Origin: Stromatinia cepivora
Lineage: Eukaryota; Ascomycota; Leotiomycetes; Helotiales; Sclerotiniaceae
Direction of reading: 5' to 3'
DNA: 64,000 bases
NCBI GenBank assembly: GCA_014898415.1
Contig: RCTD01000038.1
Location: forward strand, 248,001-312,000
The notes beneath the pieces are model-generated. The model was not told the DNA's origin. It saw only the letters and a list, made by a program, of their open reading frames with translations, and did not search any database. Shown here one piece after another: positions 47,015 through 58,165 of this stretch (position 1 is the stretch's first letter; each line of letters opens with the position of its first letter). The position numbers were made by a program, and so were the translations under genes.

Positions 47015-50000
47015 ATGAATTTGCAGGAGTTAGAACCTCGAGCTCTGGAGGCCCTGGGCGAAGAGGAACAGTATCAAGCCGAGGTCACAAGGGAAAATGC
47101 AGTAACACACCCCGAACATCTGCCACAGATTACTCGAGAATCAACGCTTCTCCCAGCGCCAATTGCCAATGCTGTCAGCTTGGTAACGAGGTCCTCCTCT
47201 CTGTATATTCGGCTTGGCACATTCATAGGAGGTCTTGCTATAGACGGTGCACGAGTAACGACACTCACCGGGTTAGAAGTCAGTCGAGCTATCATCGAGG
47301 GGATAATACATCGTGCCGGGAAAGATGTGGCAAATCGTAGTACCGGGGAATTGGGAAAGTTGGAAGCAGAAGGATTATTAGAACGAAGTATTGCAAGTCT
47401 ACACGCTACGATTACAGGAATATCATTTGCTGCTTCTACTGGGTTTCACTTCTCTTCTGTTGCTTTGTCTTCAGCTACGGACATTTCACAACAGTTACTT
47501 GGTACCCTAGATTCAATCCTTGGTTCAACCGATTCTTCGAGGGCCATAGCAAGCATCATTACTTTAATTCGACGAGAATTTCAGAACCCTGCCACGGGAG
47601 TGGAAGGAGAGAGAGTCAGTGTAGGTGACCTCTTGTTGGGTATTTGTGGGTTAGCATTATTGCAAAGATGGTGTCGCAGATTGACTGATCTTGAGTGTCG
47701 AGAAAACAAATATGAGGAGGTTCTTTGGGATGTGGTTGTCCTTGAAGATGGCCGACGAGCGGATGTGGTTGGTATGATCAAAGGCGATTCATACAATAAT
47801 CAGGAAGACCATAGAAGATTATCTTTCATGAATACAAGAGGCGATGAACTGTTAGAGACGATTGAAAGAGAGGAGCCAAGCCAGACGGACCCAGGGGAGG
47901 ACAAGGCAGAGAGTATATTGAGGCAGAGGTTAATTCAATCCTTACCTTCTGATGCTTCCGTTTCTATCACAACCTCTACAATAACAACTACTACAAAGAC
48001 AATTACCGTGGAAGTTTCGGGATTTGAACCTCCTGTTTTTTTGCCACCTCCCGGAGTGGAAATATTGGAAGAGCATGCTTTTCATGTCGAAGCAGACTCG
48101 AATGCTGAGGGTAAACAACTAGAAATGCCGTCGGTACCGAGGTATAGAGTTGTATATGGCATGGTGGGAAATAGGTTACGAAGTACGAGCGTTACAGAAG
48201 AAGATTTACACCAGAATATGGCCGAGGATACGGATATTGATAATGATTCCGGTGATGATCACGACGACGAAGCTCTCAACAACGCAAGTCTGTCGAAGAC
48301 ACCCACAGCGACTCTTGTAGACAATCATTTGCCTATACAAGACGAAAATCTTCCCATCATTATTCGCCGAAAAACGTCCAGTGGAAAATCCAAAATACCC
48401 AGGCTCTCCTTACCTAGCACTCCGGACGAGAAGTTTGAAGGGAATATGGAAATATTGCAATCAGTTTCAGACAACTTAGCAAATCAGAAGAGATCAAGGA
48501 AGCCTATCAGCCCAATTTCCCCGGATGATACTCCTAAACCAGCTTTCCTCAAGCCGACATCGAACAACCGAATGTCCAAGAAATCGAAAATCGAGGAACC
48601 AACTACCGAAGAACAAGATAAAAAATCTTCTTTCCGCCAGGCCTTAAAGCGACGATCTAGTACTAAATTATCAAGTTTATTCAATAAAGATGGGAGTAAG
48701 GAAGACAGCAAACCCAGACTTCCACCTCGGCCTCGCCCAACATGGGGCGATCCTACTCATGCCTCGAAAGTTAGGTCTACCTCATCCCATCTATCGGTCC
48801 CTCAGAAACCATCGAGAAATGTTATCGGTTCTCCAATAATTTTACGTGGAAATCAGATCCCCTTGACATCGGAAAATCTTGACAAGATCCAGCCTGATTT
48901 ACCTCGCACTCCTTCTAGAACTAGTTGTTATACGATTCACGAGCAACGAAAAGGCTCTATGGTTTCTCAGACTGATACCTATTCAAGCCACTCTTTTGAT
49001 CAAGCCCGTTCTCATTCTCCAACCACGTCCAGAAATCGAGTCATGGGACAAAATAATGCTATGAAGTTGAGATCAGAGAGAAGTTTGACCCTCGAACAGT
49101 CATTTTCAGCACCCAAAAGCCACCGCCGCACACATTCAAATGAGGAGAGTATATTTACGTTGCATACAAATAATTCGGAGATTTGTCTCATACCAAATTC
49201 TGGAACCGAGAAAGGAACCTTTGAAGGTAGAGAAGCACTTGATTCTCTGATGCGTACTGGTACAATCGACGGCACTTTTCCAAAACGGCATATCGTACAA
49301 AATATAACTCGTTTTGTCAGGTTCGCATCAGCTTCTTACGGTTCTAACTTTCTTCGAGTAATGGGAATCTCGGATCCTGATGCAAGGAAAGAGCTTGATG
49401 CAATACATCATCTTGAACATCAATCATTCTCCTCCCATACACAACTACCCGCCGACACTATTCTCCTCTCTTCATTTGTTGATCCTCAGGGTGGAACTGA
49501 TTCCAGTGGATTGACAAATACTGGTGTCCCTATGGTTCATTATGTATCGCTCGATCATCAATCACAGGCTGTAGTCCTCACATGTCGTGGTACCCTCGGC
49601 TTTGAAGATGTTCTCGCTGATATGACCTGTGATTACGATGAACTTGTCTGGCACGGTAAAGGATACAAAGTCCACAAGGGAATTCATGCCTCTGCTCGTA
49701 GACTTCTTCAGGGTGGTGGAGGTCGTGTTATGTCTACAATTAAAGCAGCACTTGAAGAATTCCCAGATTACGGATTGGTTATGTGTGGGCATTCTTTGGG
49801 TGGTGGCGTAAGTACTTTGTTGGCTATCATGGTTTCCGAACCTGCTAGGTATGGCACATCTTTTGTTACCTCTTACAACCCCGAACATTCATTTACCTCC
49901 GGCAACGCTACAAACAATTATTTTCATATGCTGCACCTCCCACCAGGTCGACCAATTCATGTCTATGCCTACGGTCCCCCCGCCACCCTTTCTCCGTCCC

Positions 50001-50563
50001 TTCGATCTGCAACTAGAGGTCTCGTTACAACAGTAGTCAATGGTAATGATCTTGTCCCTCGTCTCTCCCTTGGTCTGCTTCACGACCTTCAAGCTGTAGC
50101 ACTCGCATTCAAGAGTGACAATTCTGGTGCGAAATGTGAGGTAAAGAGAAGAGTCTGGGCAGGGATGAGTAATTCATTTTCGGAAAGATGGTATGGACGA
50201 TCTGGTCATGGGAACGATGAAGAAGAGGAGGATAAATGGGCATATGCTGCACTCAAAGCGCTCAGAGCTTGTATGTTGAGTAGTAAGCTGGTGCCACCTG
50301 GAGAGGTTTTCGTGGTTGAGAGCATGGCTGTCTTGAAACGAGATGCTTTTACAAGGAAGAGTGACATGAGCGATGGGCGAAGTAATAGAGAGGAAGGTGG
50401 ACTAGGCAAACCAGCAACTAGAAGCGTGTTGAAGTACGTGAGAGATGTTGAGAAGAGGTTCGGTGAAGTGAGGTTTGGTGGTAGTATGCTGTTGGATCAT
50501 AGTCCGGGTAGATATGAAAATAGTTTGAGGGCATTGGGAAAGGGCGTTTTGGGGAATCAGTGA
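47015..50563 (+). CDS. Class 3 lipase, DAG-lipase-like
   Basis: This is a single long exon of 1182 residues. The C-terminal third holds the class 3 lipase domain: VLTCRGTLGFEDVLADM (about 851-867), nucleophile elbow GHSLGGG with Ser927, then VYAYGPPATLS and NGNDLVPRLS, whose Asp near 1011 is a likely catalytic residue. The N-terminal part to about 250 is hydrophobic in places, and 400-720 is Ser/Arg-rich low complexity. The layout fits fungal sn-1-specific diacylglycerol lipases that act on membrane lipids. An alternative start is ATGAATTCT at 46935, followed by a GTAAGT donor at 46944 and a TTGCAG acceptor at 47026. It would replace only the first four residues. Confidence 0.88.
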   Translation: MNLQELEPRALEALGEEEQYQAEVTRENAVTHPEHLPQITRESTLLPAPIANAVSLVTRSSSLYIRLGTFIGGLAIDGARVTTLTGLEVSRAIIEGIIHRAGKDVANRSTGELGKLEAEGLLERSIASLHATITGISFAASTGFHFSSVALSSATDISQQLLGTLDSILGSTDSSRAIASIITLIRREFQNPATGVEGERVSVGDLLLGICGLALLQRWCRRLTDLECRENKYEEVLWDVVVLEDGRRADVVGMIKGDSYNNQEDHRRLSFMNTRGDELLETIEREEPSQTDPGEDKAESILRQRLIQSLPSDASVSITTSTITTTTKTITVEVSGFEPPVFLPPPGVEILEEHAFHVEADSNAEGKQLEMPSVPRYRVVYGMVGNRLRSTSVTEEDLHQNMAEDTDIDNDSGDDHDDEALNNASLSKTPTATLVDNHLPIQDENLPIIIRRKTSSGKSKIPRLSLPSTPDEKFEGNMEILQSVSDNLANQKRSRKPISPISPDDTPKPAFLKPTSNNRMSKKSKIEEPTTEEQDKKSSFRQALKRRSSTKLSSLFNKDGSKEDSKPRLPPRPRPTWGDPTHASKVRSTSSHLSVPQKPSRNVIGSPIILRGNQIPLTSENLDKIQPDLPRTPSRTSCYTIHEQRKGSMVSQTDTYSSHSFDQARSHSPTTSRNRVMGQNNAMKLRSERSLTLEQSFSAPKSHRRTHSNEESIFTLHTNNSEICLIPNSGTEKGTFEGREALDSLMRTGTIDGTFPKRHIVQNITRFVRFASASYGSNFLRVMGISDPDARKELDAIHHLEHQSFSSHTQLPADTILLSSFVDPQGGTDSSGLTNTGVPMVHYVSLDHQSQAVVLTCRGTLGFEDVLADMTCDYDELVWHGKGYKVHKGIHASARRLLQGGGGRVMSTIKAALEEFPDYGLVMCGHSLGGGVSTLLAIMVSEPARYGTSFVTSYNPEHSFTSGNATNNYFHMLHLPPGRPIHVYAYGPPATLSPSLRSATRGLVTTVVNGNDLVPRLSLGLLHDLQAVALAFKSDNSGAKCEVKRRVWAGMSNSFSERWYGRSGHGNDEEEEDKWAYAALKALRACMLSSKLVPPGEVFVVESMAVLKRDAFTRKSDMSDGRSNREEGGLGKPATRSVLKYVRDVEKRFGEVRFGGSMLLDHSPGRYENSLRALGKGVLGNQ

Positions 50564-50951
50564 GTCTTTAGAACAGGATATTTCATGACACCCTTCGTTT
50601 CCAAAGTTAGATTCGGCAATCGAAGGGCTTCTTGGGTTAAACCCAGGTATGATGATAAATCAATATCAACTTGGTCTGCAATTATAGACAAGCTTTTCGG
50701 AAAGTTTCGTGCATAAGCCACGCCATGCATAGTTGCGGTGATGTCTAGATTTTTCCTAGACAATTCTTTTTGTTGTTGTTTTTCCATGCCAAACAGCATC
50801 CTTCAACCACTTCCTATCCCGAGAACTGTATATTTTCATTCCAACGCGTTTAAACCTAAACCATGTGCTAAAGTAATTACTGTCTTGTAATCTATTTTAT
50901 GTCGGTCAATTGATTACCTTCTACCAAATTCACAACCACTTCTAGGCCGAG
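50564..50951. other. Short intergenic stretch
   Basis: 388 bp between the lipase stop and the carboxylesterase pseudogene. A minus-strand frame (50557-50799, 80 codons) has no support beyond being open. Confidence 0.4.
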
Positions 50952-52732
50952 ATGGCTACGTTGGTTATCATCTTTGCCATCTGGTCATCTTTCGCTACAG
51001 CAACACAGCAACCATTGCCAGTAGTCGATCTAGGATATTCTGTAAACCAAGCTACTATTGAAGTATGTCACAAATGTTTCCACAGTACTTTCTTAAAGCT
51101 AACATCACAACGACCACTAGAAGTGGAGGATATTACAACTTCTCAAATATTCGGTATGGAGAAGCTCCTGTTGGCCCACTACGATTTTCCAAACCTATTC
51201 CACCGCAAACTAGCAATCGAACTATCAATACCGGCCAAGAAGCAAGAACATGCTATCAGGCACATCCACTTTGGTTATCGACGGCATGGCAATATATTCA
51301 TGGTGTCTTTTTGGATGAAATCAAGCTAGAATGGTTCGATATCAACAATCCACCCGAGCATGATGCTAGTCAATCCGAAGATTGCTTATTTCTGGATGTG
51401 ATGGTACCCACAACAATCTATGACAAAGCTTCGTACATTGAGCCATGCGACGAAGATCCCGGGTCACCTGTTCTAGTATGGATTGACGGAGGTGGTTTTA
51501 CCGATGGATACAAACATAAAACTAATCCTGCGGGACTAATTGAAAATTCAATAGTGCTAGGAGAGGAGTTTGTGTATGTTTCAATAAACTACCGACTTAG
51601 CCTTTATGTGAGAATCTTCATAATTATTCTCAGGTGAAAGATACTAATGATATCAGGGTTTTCTTGGTGGACCAACTTTGAGGCCCGATGGAGATGCAAA
51701 TGCAGGTCTACTTGATCAACGACTAGCTCTAGAATGGGTTCAAGAATTCATCCATCTATTTGGAGGCGACAAAAATCGAATAACAGTTATGGGTGAATCA
51801 GCCGGAGGTGGTTCTATACTACATCATACCACAGCATATGGTGGTATGCGAGGACCGCCGCCATTTCAACAAGCTATCTTGCAAAGTCCAGGCTTTCAGC
51901 CAAATCCTGGAAGGATTCAATAGGAAAGAATCTTATATTATGTCTTGAACGACGCAAGTATTTTCTCAAATAGGACCATCACAACTATTGGTGATCTACG
52001 TACAGTCGATTCTCGGACTTTGGCCAAAGTTAATGATTTTATCGTTGCAAATTCTCCTTATGGCCTTTCCACATTTGGTCCAACTGTAGATGGCCATTTT
52101 GTACATGCACTTCCAGGTCAGATATTAGCGGATAAGAACTTCCATACATCTTTGAAATTAATGATAGGAAGGAATAACCAGGAAGGCATTTTATTCACTT
52201 CACCATACATTTCGAGCGAAGAAGATTACATCTACAACCTTAGGTGGTTCTTTCCATCCGCTCCACAGAACACGATTTACGACATTCTCTCCTTGTATCC
52301 CGATCAACTTGATGGGAAATATGGTTACACTACTGAAGTGATGCGAGCAGCTGTCACCAGTGCTGAATCATGTTTTACTTGCAACACGAGGTACTTGAAT
52401 GCCAAAGTCGGAAATAAATCTACGTCTATTTATTTGATGTGCCTCTAGCACTACATGCAGAAGATGTTGGCTATACATTCTATAATGGTCCCGGAAGTCT
52501 TACCTGGGATGCAACTCCTGTTTTTGGAGGTGCTGCACTCTCTCTACAAGATTACATTGTGAATTTTGTCACCACAGGTACACCAAATGGCAGAAGAGTT
52601 CCCGACTTTCCACTATATGGTAGTGAATCAAACGTTTTGAGTATTAACTCATCCTTCTTGGGAACTGTCTCTGTTGATCCTTTGGCATTGAGGGGACAAT
52701 GTGAATGGTGGCAGAAAGCACTTTACTATTAA
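50952..52732 (+). pseudogene. Secreted type B carboxylesterase, inactivated
   Basis: The frame pieces cover a whole family-length enzyme: signal peptide (MATLVIIFAIWSSFATA), YYNFSNIRYGEAPVG, EDCLFLDVMVP, the oxyanion-hole-like WIDGGGF, the nucleophile elbow MGESAGGG (Ser codon at 51798-51800), and LALHAEDVGYTF with the catalytic-type His, ending WWQKALYY. One normal intron (49 bp, after YRLSLY near 51609) is kept. Lesions: an in-frame TAG at 51921-51923 after NPGRIQ; a one-base frame change between about 52,400 and 52,435; and, at 51062-51084, a 23-nt out-of-frame stretch too short to be an intron. It is therefore probably a recent pseudogene, since all motifs remain. A sequencing error could explain one lesion but hardly all three. 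Confidence 0.8.
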
Positions 52733-53309
52733 ACATACCTATTTTTTTTCTACGAAACTTAGTGAAAATATGGACCTCAAGAGGGTCACAATGAGAAAAT
52801 CCTCGCGCTGGGGCATGCGTCATGTAATCTTACAAAATGCGAGGAATATTACAACGTAGTTAATCGCAACTCGTCATCAATTGTGAGTTTGGTACCAGAT
52901 CCTTTCGGATCGCTTGTGTTCACAGCTTTAGTAAAGAGGTGATATCTTCGACAACCCAGACCATTTATCCCAATGACAACCTCCCCCCTTCCCATTCCCT
53001 GATTCCATGAGACTCTAATAACCACTAAGTGTTTGGTACCAGATTCTTTCGGATCACTTGTCCATGCCTACTTTTAGTAAAGAAATGATGTCTTCTTCTC
53101 CACTCACGACAATCTCCTCCCTCCCCTCACCTCAATTCACCAAACTCGCTGAAAATGACTACCCCTTGCGGCCTATCCAATTATTCACCCAGGTAAAGCT
53201 TCTTTCAATGGTCAGACCATTCGTCGAGACTTCACACTTTGGGCTATTGGCCACTTGCCAATCCCGGCGCAATAGCAGAAATTTCTGAGATGATTGAGAG
53301 CCTTCTCCA
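52733..53309. other. Intergenic with an imperfect direct duplication
   Basis: No gene. Two copies of a segment starting TTGGTACCAGAT.CTTTCGGAT lie at about 52887-52985 and 53029-53125, each followed by AGTAAAGA.ATGAT and a pyrimidine-rich tail. It is the last normal-composition stretch before the AT-rich DNA. Confidence 0.55.
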
Positions 53310-53319
53310 TACCCATTGA

Positions 53320-53760
53320 TAGACTGCGCAGAAATAACCCGCAACCCACAGGTACCCGCGGATAATCCGCCTTGTAGGTCATCCATTGAAAGTACTACTT
53401 GCCCTATAGATTATCCATTGAGATTTTAAAATAATCTGTTTTATATAGATTATTTATAAATTATTTATTTATCTATAGACTAATGAATTATTTGCAAATA
53501 ATTTATAAAGATTAATATAAAAATTAGTATAATAATATAAAAATGGCTTCAAAAATAAACGAATATTTATTAATCCATAAATTAATGATAGATTATTTAT
53601 CAATCTATAAATTGATGAATATTTATAAATATTTATGGATAAGCTATTAATTATTTATAGATATTCATTCAGATTCTTCAATTATCTGTTTCATTAGTAG
53701 ATTATTTACGGATTATCTATCAGAGTCATTATCCGCTCCGCGGGTAACCGTTGCGCAGCC
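53320..53760. mobile_element. Non-autonomous TIR element, hAT-like
   Basis: A 441-bp unit is flanked on both sides by TACCCATTGA (53310-53319 and 53761-53770). Its ends are related inverted repeats: left GACTGCGCAGAAATAACCCGC, right read inward GGCTGCGCAACGGTTACCCGC. The interior is AT-rich and mutated, with runs of TAATGAATTATTTAT-like words. The outer repeat is 10 bp; hAT elements make 8-bp duplications, so CCCATTGA would be the duplication and the extra two bases chance. ACCCGCGGAT-type words are also familiar from fungal hAT ends. No transposase. Family assignment is inference. Confidence 0.6.
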
Positions 53761-53770
53761 TACCCATTGA

Positions 53771-54237
53771 AGCTATAATAGCATAAGTATAATACATCAA
53801 AATTTGTATGTCTTACAAGGAAAACGAATAACTCACCACCTCGCTTTGGGATTTATTGATGCTACCCAGAGTTGGAGCCGTCTCATTCCCACCTCCCTCG
53901 CGGTACTGCCGGTACTACCACATTGATGATGTGTAAATACACGGCGTTGATAAGGTTTAGCAATCTTAAACTAAACGCTGCTTGGAGAGCCTTCTTGATC
54001 TCCATGTCTCCTCATCCCAAGCTGATTACAAAAAGATTGATTTGATATTCAGTTGAGCTCCTACCGCAGAGCTCACCCACCACACAGGCAACCACTTCTC
54101 GTTGTCCAGGCACCTCCCTCAGTAATCGATGCGCTGTGATTTTCTATCAAAAATATGTTTGTTATCGATCCATTCGTCTTTCCGCAAGAATTACAGACTG
54201 ATCGAAAAATGTCATATAATACCCACCAGGTTGTAGG
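53771..54237. other. Intergenic, normal composition
   Basis: 470 bp of ordinary composition between two TIR elements. No gene seen. Confidence 0.45.
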
Positions 54238-54239
54238 TA

Positions 54240-55046
54240 AGTCAACCACCCTAGTTTCCGGCCACCCCTACTTTCCGGCCACCAAAAACTACGATTTTTA
54301 CCTATGAATAACTTTTTAAATAATAAACATAATTGATTGAAATTTCGAATATAGATTCTTTATATAAATATTGAATTATTCTTAAAATTTTATAATTTTA
54401 GGTTTTTTTTTGATAGAAATATTAAAGATTGAATTTTTGATTTTTGATTTGTATATGATTTACATATAAATTAAAAAAATATCAAAATCTTGAATAACTT
54501 TTCAACAAAAATAATTAAAAATAAACTATTGATTTTTTTTTGAAATCTTTGAATTATATTTTATAAAATGAATCGAATTATTATATATAATAATTTATAA
54601 ATAATCTTTTATTGATATTTATATTTTATTTCATACAAAATTTTATATAGGTAATTTTTCAATTAGTAATAAAACATTATTTATGAATAAAGGTTTTTCG
54701 AAATTAGATTCATTTTATATAATATAATTTCAGGATTTCATTAAAATTTATAATTTATTTTTAATTATTTTTATTGAAAAATTATTCAAGATTTTGATGT
54801 TTTTTTAATTTGTATATAAATCACATACAAATCAAAATTCGAAAATTCAACCTTTAATATCTTGACGAAAAAAATTGCGAAAAATCTGAAATTTACAGAA
54901 TTGATTTGAATTTAGATAATAAACTTTTAATCAAAATTTCATTTAATTATATTGATAAATAAGAAAATTAAAAATGCAAAAATTATGATTTTTGGTGTGA
55001 ATGATGGCCGGAAAGTAGGGGTGGCCGGAAACTAGGGTGGTTGACT
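54240..55046. mobile_element. 807-bp palindromic TIR element (foldback MITE)
   Basis: It begins AGTCAACCACCCTAG and ends with its reverse complement, flanked by TA (54238-54239 and 55047-55048), as for Tc1/mariner/Fot1-type elements. The first 43 bp, with the repeated word TTTCCGGCCAC, match the other end perfectly. Beyond them the inverted match continues, imperfectly, through almost the full length: for instance TTTGATTTGTATATGATTTA on the left pairs with the reverse of 54,810-54,830 on the right. Each arm is thus about 400 bp, meeting near 54,640. The interior is strongly AT-rich with no transposase. The element would extrude a long hairpin. Confidence 0.82.
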
Positions 55047-55048
55047 TA

Positions 55049-56110
55049 CTACCCCTTCCTTCATACCCTGTCTGAACATCGATGCCCAAACCGCCTCGAG
55101 ATTCCACTCATAATCCTCACTCCCGTCTTTCTCCTTTTGTATTTATCCGGAAGATTTGTAAATAATTTCGCATCGTTCAATTTTCCCTCAACGAAATGTC
55201 TCAACAATACTACCTAGGTACCGATAGATCGGACGCGGAAAAAATGAGATTAGCCCTATTGGTCGAATCATTTTTGTTCTTAAGCCTTTTGAGCTCTGGG
55301 AGTTTTTCTGACTTTAGATCGGACGGATAAGTTTGCTCAAGATGAATTCACGAACGGTGAGACGGATTTCAGTCGCGGATGAATGGGATCCATTGATCAT
55401 TTGAGTATGCCTTCCTGATGTTGGTGAATCTATCCAATGCTGACAGCGATCCGAAAATCTTGATATTACATGTTAAGATCCCCCCATGTATTGCTACCCT
55501 ATGCATTTGTAGTCCTCGAAATATATCCTCGCTTAAACTAACAAGTATATTTGTCTGTAAAAACTCTGCACGGAATCGCTCGGCGTCAGGTGCTCTACTC
55601 AATATTATAAACTAGCAACCTGAAAATTCCCCGGCTTGCAGAAATGAATGAGAGACTTTGAGAGCTGTTTCGGCAATCACAATCTGTTGAATAATCCTTT
55701 CTTTTTTGTAAAATATATTTGATAGTAAAAAAATGGATTTTGTATAATATTTCATAATTCAACAGATTATTTTATAGGGTTTAGAAATATATTAAATTAT
55801 TTGTTTTTTAATTTATCAAATAATGAAATTTGTATAGAAAAAATAGAATATGGATTAAAAATGATGGATATTAAAAAAATACTTTTAAATTTTTTTTTTC
55901 AAAATCTGTTTTTTTTTATAGATTACAGTACTAGTCAACTTATATTACCCCACAACCTAATTTCAGTTTTTTTATATATTCAACATTTACTTTTCAATTT
56001 AATTATAAAATCAATTATTAATTATTATAATCTAAAATTTGAATATATTGAAGTTCTATATCTATACTATTCCTCAAAAAAAATTCAAATCCTTATCGCT
56101 CTATAATTAA
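55049..56110. other. Mixed-composition DNA without a recognised gene
   Basis: Positions 55,050-55,690 have normal composition, with GATCGGACG twice (55,223 and 55,316). A 77-codon minus-strand frame at 55369-55602 is open but unidentified. From 55,690 the DNA is AT-rich. Confidence 0.45.
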
Positions 56111-57132
56111 TCAATATTTTGTATACCAATCTTCTACTATAATACAAACCTCAATTCTATCAAGCATATTCGCTCCTAATTTATCGAATAATTCTTGATC
56201 TAATGTATCCCAAACTATTTGTAAATAACTCTTTAATCTTTATCTAATATATTCCGATTCACTTTTGTCAATTGCAATATCAAGAAATATCTCATATAAC
56301 CTCACTTTTAAAGCCCATCAAATATATTCAATAGAATTGAGATCAAGAGAATAAGGAGGCCAATCCTTCAATATTGGGATCCCTTTCTTTTAAAACCAAT
56401 CCCGTATTTTATAAGTATAATGAATAAAAGCATTACATCAAGGACCTCGAGATATAAATTAGCATTATACCTATATTTCTTACTCTCAAAATCTCTATCC
56501 ATTATATATAAATTATTCCTTCCAAGATCCTAAAAGCCTCCCCAGACTATAACCTTTATATTCTTATTCATATTATATATTTGAACCATTCTAGATTCCC
56601 ATTTCTGAACGGGAATACAGAAACACCATTCTCCTCTTTTACCCTGCCCCCACTCTACAGAGCATTTATCGCTTTATACAATTAATCCCCATTCCTTCAT
56701 TATCAACCCCCTATATGCTAAGCATCATACAAGCCACTTGAACGTATATACCTGGGTAAGTTCCGGCCGCTTTTTATATTTCCAATTGATGATTTTATAA
56801 ACCTTCAAAATCTTTTTAATAATAGAGGTACTATATTTAAGACCTATAATTGTTTTTATTTATATATAGATTGATTTTGAATGTAATCGAATATATCGAA
56901 CTAATATACATTTTTCTCTTTTTGTATAAAATCTAATTCAAGGAATACAAAGTAGATTCATTCCTTCATTACGTAATGCATCTTGCTGTAGAGTATAGCG
57001 AACAATTCGCGCTTCGAAATTGAAATCAATTGCAATACGATAAGAACTAGAATCATTAAAAACTTTGCCAATAATTTTGCCATATAAATATAGAGTAAGA
57101 TACTTAAAAGTTAACTTCCTTTCAATATTCAA
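56111..57132 (-). pseudogene. Tc1/mariner-type transposase relic
   Basis: Minus-strand pieces line up with a Tc1-like transposase from end to end. The N-terminal helix-turn-helix region reads LTFKYLTLYLYGKIIGKVF (about 56,990-57,130). A central region has DKCSVEWGQGKRGEWCF and MDRDFESKKY (about 56,470-56,665), and the C-terminal part has LKDWPPYSLDLNSIEYIW (about 56,330-56,385), where SLDLNSIE is the last acidic motif of the DDE triad. It ends WYTKY. At least two in-frame stops (TAG or TAA replacing TGG or CGA) and a likely frameshift break it. Compared with the flanks it keeps much more GC. I could not find reliable terminal inverted repeats. Confidence 0.82.
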
Positions 57133-57391
57133 GATTCTGGGAATACATTGTGATATTATTGATGAATAAATAATAAAGAGAGTTGAAATTCAATTCACGA
57201 AATTTACGCGTTTTTAAGGTTTTAGAGTAATATAAGTGCACGGTTACTGTATTATAGATTTTAAAGTTTAAAATATTTATGAATATATTTTGAAAATATA
57301 AGATATAAAAAATAAGATTCAGAAAGTATATGACTCTAATTATTTTCAATAATAGTTAGATGGTCAGTATCGGTGCTGATCATTTTTTACA
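57133..57391. other. AT-rich flank of the transposase relic
   Basis: No gene. It may include an end of the Tc1-like element, but no matching inverted repeat was recognised. Confidence 0.4.
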
Positions 57392-57835
57392 GGGGGGTGG
57401 TGACTATACAAAAAAATACAATATGGTCATCATTCCGAAATTCATCAATATTGATGATATTTTAAAATTTAAAAATTTAATTATTGAAAGAATTAATTAA
57501 AGAATTCGAATGTCAAATTAGAATTAAATTATTCTTATTATTTATATAATAGTATTTATTTTTTAAAAGATATTATAATCAAAATTGAAAGGGAAATTAG
57601 GATTATTTTTTATATAGAGTAAATTTATAAGAGGGGTGATTATATAAAACTATATAATATAATCATTATTCTGTGATTTATTAATATTAGAGATGTTTTG
57701 AAATTTAAAAAATGAATTATTAATATAATTAATTGAAAAATTCGAATATCAAATTAGAATTATATTATTTTCATTATTTATATAATAATATTCATTTTTT
57801 GAATAATATTATAATAATTGAAATATTATTTTCTA
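57392..57835. repeat. About 239-bp tandem duplication, diverged
   Basis: Two direct copies (57392-57630 and 57631-57835) share GGGGTG.TGA.TATA near the start, then ATCATTATTC-like, TAAAATTTAAAAA and TTCGAAT.TCAAATTAGAATTA words. Nearly all differences are G/A or C/T, consistent with RIP of a tandem repeat. Confidence 0.75.
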
Positions 57836-57947
57836 TTTTATATTAATATTTCATATTGATATTTCATATTGATATTTTATATTAATCGAATTATAAATTC
57901 TATACTTTTTATATTATTTTCAATTAGCTCTCGATAAGCTTTTATAT

Positions 57948-58165
57948 AGATTAAATTATATATTTTATAGTTTTTATTTTATTATTAGTGACTTTTTATA
58001 TAAATCTAATTATATACTTTATAGTTTTTATATTACTATTAATGATCTTTTATTAATAATCTAATTATAAGCTCTATAGTTTTTATATTATTATTAGTGA
58101 CTTTTTATACAGATCTAATTATATGCCCTATAGTCTTTATATTATTCTCAGTGATATTTTTCAGG
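57948..58165. repeat. About 54-bp tandem repeat, roughly 4 copies
   Basis: The unit has ATCTAATTATATACTTTATAG followed by TTTTTATATTATTATTAGTGA (in part). Copies start near 57,950, 58,005, 58,060 and 58,114. The variation is mostly transitions. Confidence 0.75.

Noticed and set aside
50557..50799. 80-codon minus-strand frame after the lipase
   Set aside because: Looks somewhat protein-like but has no homology I know, no splice partner and overlaps the lipase end.
55369..55602. 77-codon minus-strand frame between TIR elements
   Set aside because: Open and with varied residues, but unidentified and isolated. Might be a fragment of something, not enough to call.
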